A DNA stretch of 64,000 nt, taken from contig NC_060117.1 in NCBI RefSeq assembly GCF_021155765.1, forward strand, positions 1,434,501-1,498,500. Direction: 5' to 3'. This stretch comes from Diprion similis. Lineage: Eukaryota; Arthropoda; Insecta; Hymenoptera; Diprionidae. The notes below the pieces were generated by a model. That model was not told the origin of the DNA. It saw only the letters and a program-made list of their open reading frames with translations, and did no database searches. Below are positions 63,901 through 64,000 of the stretch, one piece after another. The first letter of the stretch is position 1. Each line of letters begins with the position of its first letter. The translations under genes were made by a program, and so were the position numbers.

Positions 63901-64000
63901 AAAAGAATTTTTAGTATTTTAAAACGTACTTTATCTACAGTATATATATAACAATAAACCGATTGTTCCGACGTTTAAGAATTTGTGAAAAAAACATACT

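Larger units (their letters stand above)
58844..64000 (-). other. PACS upstream intron (inferred), no exon seen
   Basis: The first visible PACS exon needs a preceding exon, so this stretch is probably intron. I looked for the usual N-terminal segment of the family (MNLFATWE-like) on the minus strand and did not see it. Contents are AT-rich DNA, (GGAT)n at about 59736-59750, (GGCA)n at about 59805-59825, and an A tract at 62029-62078. Confidence 0.5.

Noticed and set aside
1-64000. CRISPR arrays, operons, ribosome binding sites, rRNA or tRNA genes
   Set aside because: The window is eukaryotic intron-bearing DNA. No spaced repeat array was seen and no tRNA-like cloverleaf or rRNA stretch was recognised on reading, although a covariance-model scan was not possible.

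Overview
This is eukaryotic nuclear DNA, almost certainly from an insect. Genes are intron-rich with GT..AG junctions, and the proteins are recognisable animal families. Non-coding DNA is AT-rich and full of microsatellites, and there is a short interstitial array of the insect telomeric motif (AACCT)n at 29141-29170. I favour a hymenopteran (sawfly or wasp) from the base composition, the repeat style and the dispersed AACCT motifs, but the sequence does not prove the order. All gene models below were built by hand from splice sites and reading-frame phase.

Layout. (1) 1-982, minus: the first four exons of POLR3E (RNA polymerase III subunit RPC5), running off the left edge. (2) 1503-5396, plus: a nine-exon gene, head-to-head with POLR3E. 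It encodes FLYWCH-like and BED-like zinc fingers, about ten copies of a 52-residue charged repeat, and a C-terminal transthyretin/5-hydroxyisourate-hydrolase fold without its catalytic residues. This is the most unusual object in the window. (3) 9177-32234, minus: starvin (BAG3-like co-chaperone), two coding exons separated by a 20.7 kb intron. The intron carries foldback elements, long G/C and A/T homopolymers and many microsatellites. (4) 32928-38065, plus: a divergent dystrophin/dystrobrevin-superfamily gene (WW, EF-hand region, ZZ finger, coiled coil), head-to-head with starvin. (5) 39657-39900, minus: two weakly supported orphan exons. (6) 40866-41786, plus: ACTMAP-like actin maturation protease. 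(7) 42984-45684: a 2.7 kb DNA transposon with perfect 47-bp inverted ends. (8) 51975-58843, minus: eleven exons of the PACS sorting-adaptor gene (KrT95D in Drosophila); its first exon is missing and presumably lies beyond the right edge.

The genes do not form an operon. Two divergent pairs (POLR3E with the zinc-finger/transthyretin gene, and starvin with the dystrophin-like gene) are separated by about 520 and 690 bases and may share promoters. The second pair joins two families linked in other animals to muscle and the actin cytoskeleton, and ACTMAP next door acts on actin. Long stretches (5.4-9.2, 11.3-32.0, 45.7-52.0 and 58.8-64 kb) hold no gene I can support and consist of simple repeats, MITE-like elements and probable UTR or intron sequence.
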